Part shown: positions 5,754 to 6,507 of the stretch, piece by piece
How the letters are laid out: every line of letters starts with the position of its first letter
Position numbering within the stretch: position 1 is the stretch's first letter
Source of the DNA: Betaproteobacteria bacterium HGW-Betaproteobacteria-2
GTDB taxonomy: Bacteria > Pseudomonadota > Gammaproteobacteria > Burkholderiales > Methylophilaceae
DNA length: 6,507 nt
Assembly: GCA_002842255.1 (NCBI GenBank)
Contig: PHCM01000088.1
Span: forward strand, 1 to 6,507
Reading direction: 5' to 3'
The notes under the pieces: generated by a model
Database searches by the model: none
What the model saw: only the letters and a program-made list of their open reading frames with translations
What the model was told of the DNA's origin: nothing
Position numbers and translations under genes: made by a program

Positions 5754-6507
5754 TCAGTTCTTTGCAATCAGCTGCTGGTTGACTTCCGCCAGGTCGGCTT
5801 CGGTCAGGATGCCGCTGGCATATTTCAGGCGCACCGAGCTGATCAGGTAGTTGTAGCGGGCCTGCAATAAATCCCGTTTGGCGGTGTAGTACTGCTGTTG
5901 CGCGTTGAGCACGTCGACGCTGGTACGCACGCCGACTTCATAACCCAGATTGGTCGAATCCAGCTGGCTCTGGCTGGAAAGCAGTGCTTGTTCGTAGGCC
6001 CTGATCTGCGCGACGCCGCTGCTGACATCGAGGTAGGCCTGCCGTGTTTCGAGGTCGGCCTGCCGTCTGGCGACTTCCATGTCTTCCTGCGCCTTCTGCA
6101 GATTGGCGGCTGCCTCGCGTACGCGCGAACTGACAGCCCCCCCCTGATAGATGGGGATCGCTAGCTGCAGGCCGACGGTGAGGTCTTCCAGGTCGGCAGC
6201 AAAGCCGCTGGCGCTGCCGTTGTTGCGGTTGTCGCTGTAGCGGGCAATTGCGTCCAGTGTCGGCATGTGGCCGGCGCGCATGCGCTCGACCTCGCGATTT
6301 GCGATCTGGAAATTGTGCTGCTGGATGGCCAGCGCCAGGCTGTTCTGCTCCGCCAGATCAACCCAGGCCTGCATATCGGTCGGTTGCGGAATCTGCGGAT
6401 TGAGGTCTTCGCGCACGGTGGCGAGATTTTGCGGCATCTTGCCAATGATGGACTGCAGCGCGCGCTTCTTGATTTCCAGCTGGTTGATGGCGGCGATCTC
6501 CTGCGCC
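5754..6507 (-). CDS. tolC: TolC-family outer-membrane channel protein, C-terminal part (5' end outside window)
   Basis: These are the last 250 residues of a TolC-type outer-membrane factor, the trimeric exit duct for tripartite efflux pumps and type I secretion. The frame stays open to the window edge, so the start lies further right. Numbering from the first complete codon in the window, the family marks are GHMPTLD (79-85), the beta-strand motif LAIPIYQGG (115-123) that leads into the second long helical repeat, heptad-rich helices with many Ala, Gln and Arg, and GYEVGVRTSVDVLNAQQQYYTAKRDLLQARYNYL, followed by LKYASGILTEADL. E. coli TolC has the same order of motifs, but this protein ends soon after that point (IAKN) and lacks E. 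coli's longer C-terminal tail. The isochorismatase-family gene follows 19 nt downstream. The symbol denotes the family; which transporter it serves is unknown. Confidence 0.92.
   Translation of the reverse strand, partial: AQEIAAINQLEIKKRALQSIIGKMPQNLATVREDLNPQIPQPTDMQAWVDLAEQNSLALAIQQHNFQIANREVERMRAGHMPTLDAIARYSDNRNNGSASGFAADLEDLTVGLQLAIPIYQGGAVSSRVREAAANLQKAQEDMEVARRQADLETRQAYLDVSSGVAQIRAYEQALLSSQSQLDSTNLGYEVGVRTSVDVLNAQQQYYTAKRDLLQARYNYLISSVRLKYASGILTEADLAEVNQQLIAKN

Noticed and set aside
5735..5767. Longer N-terminus for the isochorismatase-family protein from a TTG at 5767
   Set aside because: It overlaps the TolC-family coding end, and the ATG at 5734 has an AGGA ribosome binding site and fits the family's N-terminus.
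5323..5782. Open frames on the + strand opposite the isochorismatase-family gene
   Set aside because: Typical antisense frames of a GC-rich gene, Arg/Pro/Ala-rich and without recognisable motifs.

Overview
The window looks like a proteobacterial chromosome segment, most likely gammaproteobacterial. It carries Gram-negative envelope genes throughout: a WaaA/KdtA Kdo transferase, a TonB-dependent receptor, a periplasmic YfiR-type protein and a TolC-family outer-membrane channel. The genus cannot be fixed from the sequence. A Methylococcales-like or other environmental gammaproteobacterium would fit, but that is only a guess.

Layout from left to right: (1) 1-348, + strand, the 3' end of waaA, whose stop codon lies in a small stem-loop followed by GTTTT. 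(2) 369-4961, - strand, three tightly packed genes transcribed right to left: a TonB-dependent receptor, a YfiR-family (DUF4154) secreted protein, and an inner-membrane CHASE8-HAMP-GGDEF-EAL protein. (3) 4962-5179, the upstream region of that operon, with a 9/10 match to the FNR/Anr consensus, a candidate -10 element and inverted repeats. (4) 5180-5734, - strand, an isochorismatase-family cysteine hydrolase. (5) 5754-6507, - strand, the C-terminal half of a TolC-family protein whose 5' end is beyond the window.

The centre of interest is the three-gene operon. YfiR and a CHASE8-containing diguanylate cyclase are the repressor and effector of the YfiBNR (TpbB) c-di-GMP system. Here the outer-membrane lipoprotein YfiB is absent, and a TonB-dependent receptor is the first gene instead. 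The effector also carries an apparently complete EAL phosphodiesterase domain and a degenerate I-site. The inferred model is a transenvelope relay: receptor in the outer membrane, YfiR-like protein in the periplasm, and a c-di-GMP enzyme in the inner membrane that responds to ligand uptake and may be expressed according to oxygen through an FNR-type regulator. The operon is visibly lower in G+C than the isochorismatase-tolC genes to its right, which suggests an accessory module placed between older envelope genes.
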